In this document: positions 47,639 through 56,784 of the stretch, one piece after another
How positions within the stretch are numbered: the stretch's first letter is position 1
Layout of the letters: the number at the start of each line of letters is the position of its first letter
Assembly: GCA_963817635.1 (NCBI GenBank)
Contig: CAWFPR010000004.1
Location: 7,851-71,850, forward strand
Source: CAWFPR01 sp963817635
Lineage (GTDB): Bacteria > Acidobacteriota > Vicinamibacteria > Vicinamibacterales > 2-12-FULL-66-21
Direction: 5' to 3'
Length of the DNA: 64,000 nt
The notes under the pieces: generated by a model
Seen by the model: only the letters and a program-made list of their open reading frames with translations
Database searches by the model: none
What the model was told of the DNA's origin: nothing
Made by a program: the position numbers and the translations under genes

Positions 47639-48195
47639 AGGCTCTTCGGCAGGATGTAGTAGACCGACTGTATGGCGCAACCGAAGCTGGCCGTCTCGGT
47701 ACGCTGCACCGGCTTGCCGGCGAGAAACTCGGCGATCGCCGGCTCGAGATAGGCCGCATATTCAGGGTCGTTGGGATACTTGAAATTGTCGATTGCGCCG
47801 CGGTAGAGAATGGCGCGCCCGGCATCCAGCAGGAACGCCCGAGGGGTCTGCTGTGTGGACCATCGTTGCGCCACGGCGCGTTGGGATCGTGCAGGATCGG
47901 GAAGGTCAGCGAGCGCTCCGCCATGGTCGCGCGGATCTGATCGGGCGTTTCTCCCTGCCGCGACGCCACCGCCACGAAGGCCAGCTCCGGGTGACTGTTC
48001 CGCGAACCCGTTCAGGTAGGCATCGTAACGCACACAGTGGGAGCAAACCCCTGACCAGAAGATCACAACCGCTCCCTTCTTGCCCTCCAGAAAACCCGAA
48101 AGACTGGCTTCGCCGCCGTTCACATTCCGGAGCTTGAAATCATCGGCGACGTCACCGATTTCCTGCGATCTCCGCGCGGGGCTCCCAGGCTCCAT
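47635..48195 (-). CDS. Redoxin (thioredoxin-fold, AhpC/TSA-type), two compensating frameshifts
   Basis: About 186 residues without a signal peptide. VADDFKLRNVNGGEASLSGF is the domain start, FWSGVCSHCVRYD holds the CxxC redox pair, and TPRAFLLDAGRAILYRGAID the cis-Pro region. The stretch 47865-47995 is read in another frame (FVAVASRQGETPDQIRATM), so two errors cancel. Ribosome site GGAGG before the ATG. Likely acts together with the CRTAC1 protein. Confidence 0.75.
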   Translation of the reverse strand: MEPGSPARRSQEIGDVADDFKLRNVNGGEASLSGFLEGKKGAVVIFWSGVCSHCVRYDAYLNGFAEQSPGAGLRGGGVAAGRNARSDPRDHGGALADLPDPARSQRAVAQRWSTQQTPRAFLLDAGRAILYRGAIDNFKYPNDPEYAAYLEPAIAEFLAGKPVQRTETASFGCAIQSVYYILPKSL

Positions 48196-48313
48196 CCGTT
48201 TGCCTCCGTCCGGTCATTACTGACTCCGATGTTACGCTACCACAGGCTTGAAGCTCGAGGACACGCTCGCCGGAATTTGAACAGGCGTCGGTTGGCGGCG
48301 AAGAGCGTCGCCT

Positions 48314-50983
48314 CTACTTGATAGCCGGGACGCAGGTCGCCGTGCGGCCAAGGTGGGCAAGCGCCGACGTCAACGTGCGGCAATCCACGCCCATCGTCGC
48401 GATCGCATCCACGATGGCCGGCAGGTCGCGCTGCAGCTTCTCCAGTTCCTGGCGCGCGGTGGACGGACGCAGGGTCATCCGACGTCCCACCTGAGCGGCG
48501 TCGATGAGGATGTCGGGCGACCAGCCATTCGGCCAGGTGGTGTTGAGGATGTCCATCGCCGACCGCAGCCGCGCCACCCGGCCGGGTACGCCATCGACGA
48601 GCGTGCTCGACACGGCCGGAAACCTGATCAGGACGTCTACGCGCCGATCGACCGGCATCGACGGCACCTCGATGACGGTCGTCAGAGTCGTGCCGTCGTA
48701 GCGCCAGCCGCCGGCGCCGGGCGCAGACGCCGCGCCAAGGTCGGCGCCATTTGCCGAGACGCCGTCCGGCGGCAGCGTGAGCGGCAGGCGGATCTCGTAC
48801 GCCCGCGAGCTGCGCATCCCCGGGTAGCCTCCCTCGACCGGCAGGACCTCGACGCGCTCGGTTCCGTCGGCCAGGCGCGAGTGCCGGACCGTCGTCCACG
48901 CAAACGCAGACCCGGTGTATCCCGGCGTGTTTCCCTCGTCGTCGTAGACACGCGTCGTCCCGCTCTCCGCGCCTGGAAACACGGTGAGAATCAGTGGATC
49001 GACGGGCTTCTCCGCCGTGTTCCGCATCCTCGGCTGCAACGGCACGATCGCGCCGGCCTTCACGTACACCGGGATCTGGTCGAGTGCAAATGTCCGGTCG
49101 AGTTTCGCCGGGCCCTGCAGTGCCGTGCCGGTGAACCATTCGATCCACGTACCCGGCGGGATCCAGACGGTTCGCGTCGCCAGCCTGGTCTCGCGGCTGG
49201 CCTGGCTCGTGATCGGCGCCACCATCATGTCGTTGCCGAACAGGTATTCGTCCTTGAATTCGTACGCCTCGTCGGCCTCCGGGTAGTCGTAGTAGAGCGG
49301 GTGGCAGATGGAAATCGCCGTGTCGTACGCCAGCCTGGCCGCGGTGTAGATGTAGGGGATCAATGAATACCGCAGGAGGTACGCCTCGCGCATCGCGTCG
49401 GCGAACGGCACCGGGTAGGCCCAGATGCGCCGCTCGGACTCCGGATCCTTGGTCGTGTGCGTCCGCAGAATCGGACTGAACGCGCCCCACTGGATCCACC
49501 GCGTGTAGAGTTCCGGGTAGTCCGGATCCGGCTGGCCCGCGGCTGGTCTCGAGCCGAGGTCGGCGCGCATGTGTCCGCCGATGTCGTGGCTCCAGTAGCC
49601 GTAGCCGACATTGGCGGCCGTCGCGGTGAAGTACGGCTGGAACGCCAGCGAGTCCCACACCGCGATCGTGTCGCCCGAGAACCCGATCTGGTAGCGATGG
49701 TTGCCAAGCCCGCCCCAGCGGTGGAACAGTAACGGGCGCTTGCCCCGCCGCTCCATGTCAGTGAAGTGGGTGTAGTTCAGCCACCACGTCGGGTTGACGC
49801 CTGTCACGGTGGTGTTCGGCTCCTGCTGCCAGTCCAGCCAGAAGAAGTCGATCCCCTGCTGCTCGAGCGGGTGGTGCAGGATCGTGAAGTAGTTCTCGGC
49901 AAACTTCTTGTTGGTGATGTCGAACGGCACGTATTTCTGCGTCGCCGGATCGATGCCCATCGCGCGGGCCATCTGCGGATACGCGTCTTCGTGCGGTTGC
50001 ACGCCGGAGGCCGGGTGCATGTTCAGCGTGGCCTTCAGCCCCTGCCGGTGCACCCAGTCGAGGAAGGCGGCCGGGTCGGGGAAATATGTCTTGCTCCACG
50101 TGTACCCCGTCCAGCCGAGCGTATGGCCGGACTGGTCCTTCTTGTTCTCCCACCACTTCACGCCGAAGGTCGGATGCCAGTCCATGTCGATGACGAGCAC
50201 GTCGAGCGGAATGTCGTGCTCCTGGAACCCGCGGACGAGTTCCTGGAGTCCGGTGTCCGTGTACGCCCAATAGCGCGACCACCAGGTCCCGAACGCGAAG
50301 CGCGGCGGCAGCGGAATCCGCCCCGCGACCAGCGTGTAGTCGCGCAAGGCGTCCTTGTAGTCGTGGCCGTATGCGAAAAGGTAGAGATCCTGGTGCTTCA
50401 CCTTCGGCCGCTCCAGTACCCACGGCCAGTCTGAGTTGTCGAAGAGCGGCCGTTCCGCATCGTCCACGACGACCCAGCCGTCGCGCGAGACGAGCCCTGC
50501 CCCGAGCGGGGCCGAGCCTTTCACGCCGTCGAGCGTCCGGATGGTCCCTTGCAGGTTTCCCCTGTCCTCCATGCCCGGCGTCCACGTCACGGCCTTGCCG
50601 TTCAGGGTGAACTCGGCGCGGAGGTCATCCGGCGTGAACGCCCCGCCCGCAGGCCTGTAGCGGACCGTGAGCTGCGCGGTGCGCAGGATCAGCCATCCGT
50701 CCTCGCGCGTCACCTTGAACTCCGGCACGGGCAGCCGGCGATTCACGAACACGAGCGACGCGTGGTCCTCGAACGTTCCATCGGCCGTCCACTCCATGCG
50801 GATGAGCCGCGGCGTCAGTACCGTGAACCGCGCCGTGCCTTCGATCACGACCGCCCTCGGGTCGGCGACGGGATTCCACGCCTGCTCCGCCGACGCGATC
50901 GGCGCGGCAATCAGGAGACACGCGGCGGCGAGGAGGGATCGTACGGCAGGCGACAGTGCCAATCGGCGCACGCAGGACACCAT
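48314..50983 (-). CDS. GH31 alpha-glycosidase, secreted
   Basis: 889 residues, intact. Signal peptide RSLLAAACLLIAAPIASA after MVSCVRRLALSPAV. The TIM barrel has PPRFAFGTWWSRYWAYTD, DVLVIDMDWHPTFG and the nucleophile Asp in FFWLDWQQEPN. The acid/base region is RYQIGFSGDTIAVWDSL. A beta domain and a C-terminal 120-residue extension follow. Cleaves alpha-linked glucosides or xylosides; substrate not readable. The ATG at 50983 is chosen because it starts the signal peptide. Confidence 0.88.
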   Translation of the reverse strand: MVSCVRRLALSPAVRSLLAAACLLIAAPIASAEQAWNPVADPRAVVIEGTARFTVLTPRLIRMEWTADGTFEDHASLVFVNRRLPVPEFKVTREDGWLILRTAQLTVRYRPAGGAFTPDDLRAEFTLNGKAVTWTPGMEDRGNLQGTIRTLDGVKGSAPLGAGLVSRDGWVVVDDAERPLFDNSDWPWVLERPKVKHQDLYLFAYGHDYKDALRDYTLVAGRIPLPPRFAFGTWWSRYWAYTDTGLQELVRGFQEHDIPLDVLVIDMDWHPTFGVKWWENKKDQSGHTLGWTGYTWSKTYFPDPAAFLDWVHRQGLKATLNMHPASGVQPHEDAYPQMARAMGIDPATQKYVPFDITNKKFAENYFTILHHPLEQQGIDFFWLDWQQEPNTTVTGVNPTWWLNYTHFTDMERRGKRPLLFHRWGGLGNHRYQIGFSGDTIAVWDSLAFQPYFTATAANVGYGYWSHDIGGHMRADLGSRPAAGQPDPDYPELYTRWIQWGAFSPILRTHTTKDPESERRIWAYPVPFADAMREAYLLRYSLIPYIYTAARLAYDTAISICHPLYYDYPEADEAYEFKDEYLFGNDMMVAPITSQASRETRLATRTVWIPPGTWIEWFTGTALQGPAKLDRTFALDQIPVYVKAGAIVPLQPRMRNTAEKPVDPLILTVFPGAESGTTRVYDDEGNTPGYTGSAFAWTTVRHSRLADGTERVEVLPVEGGYPGMRSSRAYEIRLPLTLPPDGVSANGADLGAASAPGAGGWRYDGTTLTTVIEVPSMPVDRRVDVLIRFPAVSSTLVDGVPGRVARLRSAMDILNTTWPNGWSPDILIDAAQVGRRMTLRPSTARQELEKLQRDLPAIVDAIATMGVDCRTLTSALAHLGRTATCVPAIK

Positions 50984-51189
50984 GCGCCGGATTGTAGCTC
51001 GACCGGCGAGCGCGCGGCCTCGGTTTTTGACGCGCGCATCAGCAGGAATCCGACTCGATGGGTCCATTCCTGTGTCCCCTCATCACCCGCCGTCAGGAGG
51101 GTAGGCAGCCGTGCGCGGCCATACCTCTTCGGAGAACGCGATCGAATTTCTGTCGTGCCGATTGCGCTACAATCAGCGCGAGGGAAACT

Positions 51190-51420
51190 GTGGCGAACGC
51201 ATTTGATCGCATCACGCAGACGCCGGATGTCCTCGCCGGACGGGCCGCGATCCGCGGGCTTCGGATCTCGGTCGCCCATGTCGTCAACCTTGTCGCCAAC
51301 GGCATGACGCCGGCGCAAATCGTCGAGGACTTGCCAGATCTCGAAGAGGAAGACATCCGTCAGGCGCTGGCCTACGCCGCCGCTCTCGCACAGGACGAAC
51401 TGCACCCGCTGCGTGCCTGA
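51190..51420 (+). CDS. DUF433 antitoxin-like protein
   Basis: 76 residues from a GTG. RITQTPDVLAGRAAIRGLRI and MTPAQIVEDLPDLEEEDIRQ are the DUF433 pattern, a helix-turn-helix protein found with PIN-like toxins. A TACAAT -10 box lies at 51168-51173. Three bases before the DUF5615 gene. Confidence 0.85.
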   Translation: MANAFDRITQTPDVLAGRAAIRGLRISVAHVVNLVANGMTPAQIVEDLPDLEEEDIRQALAYAAALAQDELHPLRA

Positions 51421-51423
51421 TCC

Positions 51424-51804
51424 ATGCGCTTTTGGGCTGATGCGGGCGTCTCGCCCAAGACTGTCGAGTTCCTGAAAGAACTCGGTCACGACGCCCATCA
51501 CGTCCGGACGCTGGGACTGCAACGCGCCGCGGATCCTCAGCTCGTTGAGCGCGCCCGCGCGGACGGCAGCGTGATCCTGACGTTCGATCTGGACTTCGGC
51601 GAGATCCTCGCGCTCGGCATCGTCGACAAACCAAGCGTCATCATCTTCCGGCTCGCGGACGAACGCGCCGATTCCGTCAATCAGCACCTCTCAGCAGTCC
51701 TCGTTGAGCGCCTGGCTGATCTCGAAGCGGGGGCGTTGATTCTCATAGAGGACGCGCGGTACCGGCTGAGGAAGCTTCCCATTGGACGTACCGGAGACCG
51801 GTGA
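51424..51804 (+). CDS. DUF5615 PIN-like protein (putative toxin)
   Basis: 126 residues. MRFWADAGVSPKTVEFLKEL, GHDAHHVRTLGL and ILTFDLDFGEILAL give the acidic residues of a PIN-like nuclease fold. Partner of the DUF433 protein. The last codons and the stop overlap a repeat of the esterase gene (51796-51858), so the native C-terminus may have been altered. Confidence 0.85.
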   Translation: MRFWADAGVSPKTVEFLKELGHDAHHVRTLGLQRAADPQLVERARADGSVILTFDLDFGEILALGIVDKPSVIIFRLADERADSVNQHLSAVLVERLADLEAGALILIEDARYRLRKLPIGRTGDR

Positions 51805-51858
51805 TTGGCTGATCGTACACGCCGGGCGGGCCGGTGATGTCGAGCCGCACCACCGGGC
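51796..51858 (-). other. Diverged copy of an esterase-gene fragment
   Basis: 63 bases that align without gaps to 58471-58533 inside the esterase gene, with about eight or nine differences. On the minus strand it still reads PVVRLDITGPPGVYDQPITG. No other part of an esterase is present. The rest of the 125-base gap to the permease holds nothing I recognise. Confidence 0.7.
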
Positions 51859-51929
51859 ACGCCTGCCGGGGCGCGACATGCCCGCGACGGCTTTGTCGAA
51901 CGACAAGGCACAACTACGCTGGTAGGCTC

Positions 51930-54581
51930 CTACTCCGCTCGCAGCGCCGTCATCGGATCGATGGCCGCGGCGCGGCGAGCCGGCAGGTACCCGGCGACCA
52001 GTGCCGTGCCGATCAGCACGGTTGAAAACACCGCAAAGATCGTCGCATCCCCGGAGGCGATGCCGAGCAGGCCGGCTTCCATGACGCGGCTGAGCGCGAT
52101 TGACAGGACGAGGCCGATTCCCGCTCCGACGAGGGTCAGCCGCAGCGCCTGTACCACCGTCATCCGGACGACGTCGCGGCCGGAGGCGCCGAGCGCCATG
52201 CGCAGTCCGATTTCGTGCCGCCGCTGCGCGACGAGGTACGCGATCACCGCATACAGACCGACCGACGCGAGGAGCAGCGCAAGCGCAGCGAACACCGTCA
52301 TGATCGCCGCCAGATATTGCAGCCCGATCGTCCGCTCGCTCAACAGGCGCCGCATCGTCATCATCTCGAACACCGGCTGCGTCGGATCGACGCGCAACAG
52401 CGCCTGCCGGACCGCGCCGGCGGCTCCGGTCGGCTCGCCCGCCGTCCGGACCACGATGCCGAAATCGGGCGTGGGCGCCTGTGCGATCGGCCGATAGAGC
52501 GTCTGGTTGTTCCGGCCGGCGAACCAGTCCTGGATGATGTCGCCGCAGACGCCGACCACGGTCATCCATTCGCCGTCACGGAGCCGCACGCGGCGTCCGA
52601 TCGGATCTTCGCCCGGCCAGTATTTCGCCGCCATGGCTTCGCTGACGACCGCCACGAGCCCGGCGCCCTCGCGGTCCGCGGTGGTGAAGCCGCGGCCGCG
52701 CTGAAGCGGAATCCGCATCGCCGTGAAGTAGTCGGGCGTGACGGTGCGATAGTCGGCCCAGGGCCGGTTGTTCGGATCGGGAGCGGGATGGCCGTCGATG
52801 TCGAGCACGCGGGATGCATTTCCGCCGCTGGCGGGAACATTGTTGACGACGGCGGCCTGCTCGACGCCGGGAACCGCGGCGACCGCATCGACAGCGCGCT
52901 CGAACGTACTGGCGCCTCGCGGTTTCATCGGGATAGGCGCGCTCGGGCAGCACGATCCTCATCGTGAGCACGCCGTCGGGATCGTAGCCCTGCGGGCCGT
53001 TGAGGAAGCGGTTCGTGCCCATGACGCCCAGTCCCGCGGCCACCAGCAACGGCAGCGCGATCGACATCTCGGCGACGACGATGCCGCGACGGAGCAACTG
53101 GCGGCCGGTTGACGAGCGGCCGCCCTCCTTGAGCGCGTCGGCGACGGGCGATCGCGCGGCCTGCAACGCGGGAAGGATGCCGAAGATGACCGCGGTCGCG
53201 AGTGCCAGGCTCAGCGTGAAGGCGAGCAGCCGGAGATCGGGACCCAACGATTCGAAACCCGGCACGAACCGGATGATCCGGGCCGGCATGCTGACCCGCA
53301 TGAAGTACAGCGCGACCCAGGCGAACCCCAGCGCCGGCGGCACGGCGATCATCGCCAGTAGGGTGCTCTCGGTGAGCAGTTCCCGCACCACGCGCCCCCG
53401 GCTGGCCCCGAGCGCGAGCCGCACGGCGGTTTCGCGGCGGCGCTCGGCGGCGCGCGCGAGGAGCAGATTGGCGATGTTCGCGCAGGCAATCAGCAGGACG
53501 ATGAATGCAGAGGCCTGCCACAGCGAGAGAATCGGTCCCAGGCCCTCGTCCATCATCCCCTGTGTCAGTGTGTAGACGCCGACGCCGCGGTCGCGATTCG
53601 CGTCGGGATAGTCCTTCGCCAGCCGCGCCGCGATGACGTCCATCTGTGACGAGGCCTCCTCGAACGTGTGCCCCGGTGCGAGGCGGCCGATGACGGTGAG
53701 GTAGCGGCTGTCGCGCTTTGGCGCCGTCTTCGGGTCGAACGCGAGCGGGGCCCACAGGCTGGCCCCATCCGGAAACGCGAACCGGGGCGGTGCCACGCCG
53801 ATGACCTGATACGGCTCGCCGTCGATCGTGATGGCGCGTCCGACAATCGACGGGTCCCCCTCGAAGCGTCGCTTCCACAGCTCATCGCTCAGCACGACGA
53901 CGTGATGCCGCCCGAACGTTTCGTCGTCATGCACGAATCCGCGGCCGAGCACGGGCCGGACGCCGAGCGCGTCGAAATAGCCGGCCGACACCTGGAAGCC
54001 CTGCACGCGCTCCGGCTCTCCCTTGTCGAGGAGGTTGGCGTCCCACCAGCCCATCGCTGTCAGGTCGGCGAGCGTGTCGGCCTGCGCACGCCAGTCGAGG
54101 AAATTGGCGGGCGCAGCGGACTCCTTGCGGTATTCGATGCCGCGGCCCGTTTCCGACAGCATGACGACCTTGTCGGGATCGGCGAACGGGAACGGCCGCA
54201 GGACGAGGCGATCGATGATGTTGAAGATCGCGGCGTTGGCGCCGAGGCCAAGCGCCAGGGTGGCAGCCACGGCGCCGGTCAGCAGCGGACGCTTGAAGAG
54301 CGATCGCCAGGCATGCCGGACGTCCTCGAGAAAGATGCGCATGAAGAAGTCTCCGTGCCGCGAGGTGCGAACGTCGAGCGATGAGGAGCGGAAGCGCGCA
54401 TGCCATGCAACCGAGAGCGCCTGTCGCCAGTACCCACGCGCCCGCGAAGCTGGAGTTGTTCCTGCAGATCGCCGAGGATCATGTCGCGCTCGGCCGGGTT
54501 GCGAAGCGCGCCGGCGATGAGCCGTTCGGCGGCCTGGGGGACGGATGGCCCGGCCCCCGGCTGGCGGCGGCTTGGCGCCAT
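51930..54581 (-). CDS. ABC transporter permease, ADOP type, frameshifted
   Basis: About 884 residues. The prefix reads ERLIAGALRNPAERDMILGD then, after a frameshift near 54455, ARGYWRQALSVAWHARF. This shows the gene begins at 54581 and not at the internal ATG 54342. Two MacB-PCD/FtsX modules follow (AAIFNIIDRLVLRPFPFAD, ACANIANLLLARAAERRRET, VGLYAVIAYLVAQRRHEIGL). A second shift lies near 52920. The ATG overlaps the PadR stop by one base. Confidence 0.88.
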
Positions 54582-54901
54582 CAGTCCAGCGCCTCGAGAC
54601 CCTTCCACAGCCGCAGCAGGGCGGCGCGCGAGGCCTTCAGCGCGCGGACGGCCGCGGGCGTCACCGTGAAATAGCGGCGCGCCCGGCCGCCCCGTTCTGG
54701 CAGCGGTTCGCCCAGGCGCGAGCGCAGGCAGCCTTTCGTCTCCAGGCGATCGAGCGCGGTGTAGAGCGCGCCGCGCGCGACCTTCCGCGCGGTCTGCGCC
54801 TCGATCTGTTCGAGGATCGGCACCGCGTAGGCCTCGTCCCCCAGCCGCAGGACCGCCAGCAGGACGATCTGTTCGAGTTCGCCGAGGTAGATGTCAGGCA
54901 T
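54581..54901 (-). CDS. PadR-family transcriptional regulator
   Basis: 106 residues. MPDIYLGELEQIVLLAVLRL, AYAVPILEQIE and GALYTALDRLETKGCLRSRL are the family winged helix; RYFTVTPAAVRALKASR follows. Autoregulator and regulator of the ADOP permease downstream. An inverted repeat covers the start codon. Confidence 0.92.
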   Translation of the reverse strand: MPDIYLGELEQIVLLAVLRLGDEAYAVPILEQIEAQTARKVARGALYTALDRLETKGCLRSRLGEPLPERGGRARRYFTVTPAAVRALKASRAALLRLWKGLEALD

Positions 54902-54923
54902 ATGACTGCATTGCAGGCTATAT
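54900..54923. promoter_or_regulatory. PadR operator overlapping the start codon
   Basis: ATATGACTGCATTGCAGGCTATAT, here given as halves ATATGACTGCA and TGCAGGCTATAT around one T: a near-perfect dyad centred at 54911. On the minus strand TATATA at its upstream edge could be the -10 box. No ribosome site separates it from the ATG at 54901. Confidence 0.6.
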
Positions 54924-54963
54924 ACGCGGAGCGCAGGGCGCGCGTTCCGCGCGACGTAACAAG

Positions 54964-55596
54964 TTATTGATCGGGCGAAGAAACCTCGAATGAATCGTCT
55001 ACTTCGAACCTGCCCTCACGCAGCGTCACCCGCGACACGTAGAAGCCACCCGGCAGGCCGGCCGGGGGCAACTCCAGTCGAGCCAGCGGCGGCAGCAGAT
55101 CGCGCGGTGAGTGGCGAAATTCCACCACGCGTTCGATGACGGCGTGGTGATCTCTCTGAACGCGGTATTCGCGGGTCATCTCGAGACAGGTCGTCTCGTA
55201 GGCGAGTATTTCCGGCAGGTAGTCGATGGAAAGCGCCGCCGCTGCAATCCTGCCGCCGACGAACTCCGCGAAGGCGTTCTCCTCTCCCGCGAGCTGATAG
55301 TTGGTGGGCCGGTGCTGCTCCCACAGTTCGTCGACCAGGGCGCGCAATCGGGATCCCAGCAGCACGCAGGTCATGGGAAAGGCGTAGTACACCACCTCCA
55401 GCCGATTACCTCTCGACAGGGTGCAATGGACGGACATGCCGGGCTGGGAGACGATGGACATGATCCGGTCGCGTTCTCGTGGCGTGAGATCGTAGGAGGC
55501 GAGCCACTTGTCATCGCGGCCCTCTCGCACGTCCCGTACCCTCGGATAGGAGAGGGTCAGATCGACGACGGCCTGCTGAAATGCCTGGAGCGACAC
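54964..55596 (-). CDS. MNIO partner protein (MbnC-like)
   Basis: 210 residues from the GTG at 55596, four bases after the MNIO stop. The start SLQAFQQAVVDLTLSYPRV resembles the DUF2063/MbnC-type N-terminus. LTPRERDRIMSIVSQPGMSV and LLGSRLRALVDELWEQHRPT match the helical MbnC pattern, and the C-terminal third is beta-rich. Known partners hold the leader peptide for the iron enzyme. The longer upstream reading in the same frame overlaps the MNIO gene and looks non-native. Exact subfamily uncertain. Confidence 0.7.
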   Translation of the reverse strand: MSLQAFQQAVVDLTLSYPRVRDVREGRDDKWLASYDLTPRERDRIMSIVSQPGMSVHCTLSRGNRLEVVYYAFPMTCVLLGSRLRALVDELWEQHRPTNYQLAGEENAFAEFVGGRIAAAALSIDYLPEILAYETTCLEMTREYRVQRDHHAVIERVVEFRHSPRDLLPPLARLELPPAGLPGGFYVSRVTLREGRFEVDDSFEVSSPDQ

Positions 55597-55600
55597 CTGG

Positions 55601-56482
55601 TCACCGCATGGCCTGACCACGAACGATTTCCCGCGCGTGAGCGACCTCTTCGAGGATACCGGATTCTCCCAGCACGCCGTAGGAGGATTCGTGGAATTCG
55701 AAGGTGACACCCCTCAGGTTCTTTGCTCTGGGAACCGTCTGCTCGAGGAGTCGCCATACCGGTTCGGCGACGGCGCCTGTATGCGAGTCGGTATGGAAAC
55801 CCATCATGGACACGCCGCCGGCGATGTGGATCTCGACGACGTGATCCAGGTTCAGGCCGCCGAGGTACGCGGCCGCGTCGAACCCGTGATTCACCGCATT
55901 CGTGTGAAGGTTGTGCAGGTCGAGGAGCACGCCGCTACCCGACCGTTCGCTGAGCTCGTTGAGAAACTGCTCCTCGGTAAACTCCTGGCCAGGGTAACGG
56001 AAGTAGCAGACATTGTTCTCGAGCAGGAACGGACGGCGCGTTCGCTCGGCGAAGAACCTCACCCGCGGCAGGAGCAGGTCCAGGACTTCCTGATCGTACG
56101 GGACCGGGACCAGCAACGCAGCGTTCACCTCGTGCCCCGTGCCGACGCGCGAGAACGCGAGATGCTCACTGATCCAGGCCGCGTCGATGCGCTCGGCCCA
56201 TTCGATCAGGTTCAGCGCGTATTCTTCGTCGAAGATCTCGGCACTGCAAATCGAGAGGCCGATGCCGTGCAGCACGGCCGGCACGCCTCCGCCGATTCGA
56301 TGGACCAGAGCCTCGAAGTCTGGCAGGATCTGAAACCGCGGGCGCGATCCGACACCGCTGTCCAGCCACCCCCGATCCGGGATCACCGCCAGGTAGTCGA
56401 GCGCGTCGAGCGACCGCTCCACGAACGCATGCATGCTGGGATTGAAGAGCACCCCAATCCCAGCCACGGGCTCACCAGGCAT
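55601..56482 (-). CDS. MNIO-family enzyme (DUF692, MbnB-like)
   Basis: 293 residues, TIM-barrel multinuclear non-heme iron oxidase. The metal-ligand set is complete by eye: H72 in LHGIGLS, H107 in ISEHLAF, E155 in LLENN, D188 and N191 in LLDLHNLHTN, E218 and H220 in VEIHIAGG, D232 and H234 in TDSHTG, E262 in TFEFHESSY. Such enzymes modify Cys, Asn or Asp in peptides, for example MbnB, TglH and BufB. Eight bases after the small peptide gene and four before the partner gene. Confidence 0.9.
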   Translation of the reverse strand: MPGEPVAGIGVLFNPSMHAFVERSLDALDYLAVIPDRGWLDSGVGSRPRFQILPDFEALVHRIGGGVPAVLHGIGLSICSAEIFDEEYALNLIEWAERIDAAWISEHLAFSRVGTGHEVNAALLVPVPYDQEVLDLLLPRVRFFAERTRRPFLLENNVCYFRYPGQEFTEEQFLNELSERSGSGVLLDLHNLHTNAVNHGFDAAAYLGGLNLDHVVEIHIAGGVSMMGFHTDSHTGAVAEPVWRLLEQTVPRAKNLRGVTFEFHESSYGVLGESGILEEVAHAREIVRGQAMR

Positions 56483-56489
56483 CCGGAGA

Positions 56490-56732
56490 TCACCCCTCGA
56501 TTTTGATGACCTCCTGGAACTGGTCGATGATGCTGATGTCGAGACCGGACTTGCAGGCTCCGCACACCCTCAGGCCCGCGGCCGTCAGCACCCGCTCGTT
56601 CGTGACCACCTTCTGCAGGATGCCGGCGACAGCGGCTGCGCTGATATTGCTCGGCACGAGCACTTCGGCGTGGGGTCCGGAAAGACCGCGCTTCGACACG
56701 CGGACTTCCGCCGTGACTTTCGATTCTGGCAT
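56490..56732 (-). CDS. Putative MNIO precursor peptide, 80 residues with C-terminal CxxC
   Basis: I do not recognise a family. The first 50 residues look like a folded leader of strands and helices (VTAEVRVSKRGLS, ISAAAVAGILQKVV). The only cysteines are C57 and C60, in GLRVCGACKSGLD, followed by ISIIDQFQEVIKIEG at the end. A strong AAGGAGG site precedes the ATG. No signal peptide. As the first gene of an operon with an MNIO enzyme and partner it is best read as the modified substrate, with the cysteines as likely targets (inference). It could instead be a small accessory protein. Confidence 0.65.
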   Translation of the reverse strand: MPESKVTAEVRVSKRGLSGPHAEVLVPSNISAAAVAGILQKVVTNERVLTAAGLRVCGACKSGLDISIIDQFQEVIKIEG

Positions 56733-56784
56733 GTCGGTTCCTCCTTCGCCCGTCGGCCGCGCCTCAGGACCACGGGCCGGCGGC

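Noticed and set aside
54279..54342. Start of the second ADOP permease at the ATG 54342
   Set aside because: The upstream sequence, allowing one frameshift, encodes the ADOP prefix with YWRQ and abuts the PadR stop at 54581.
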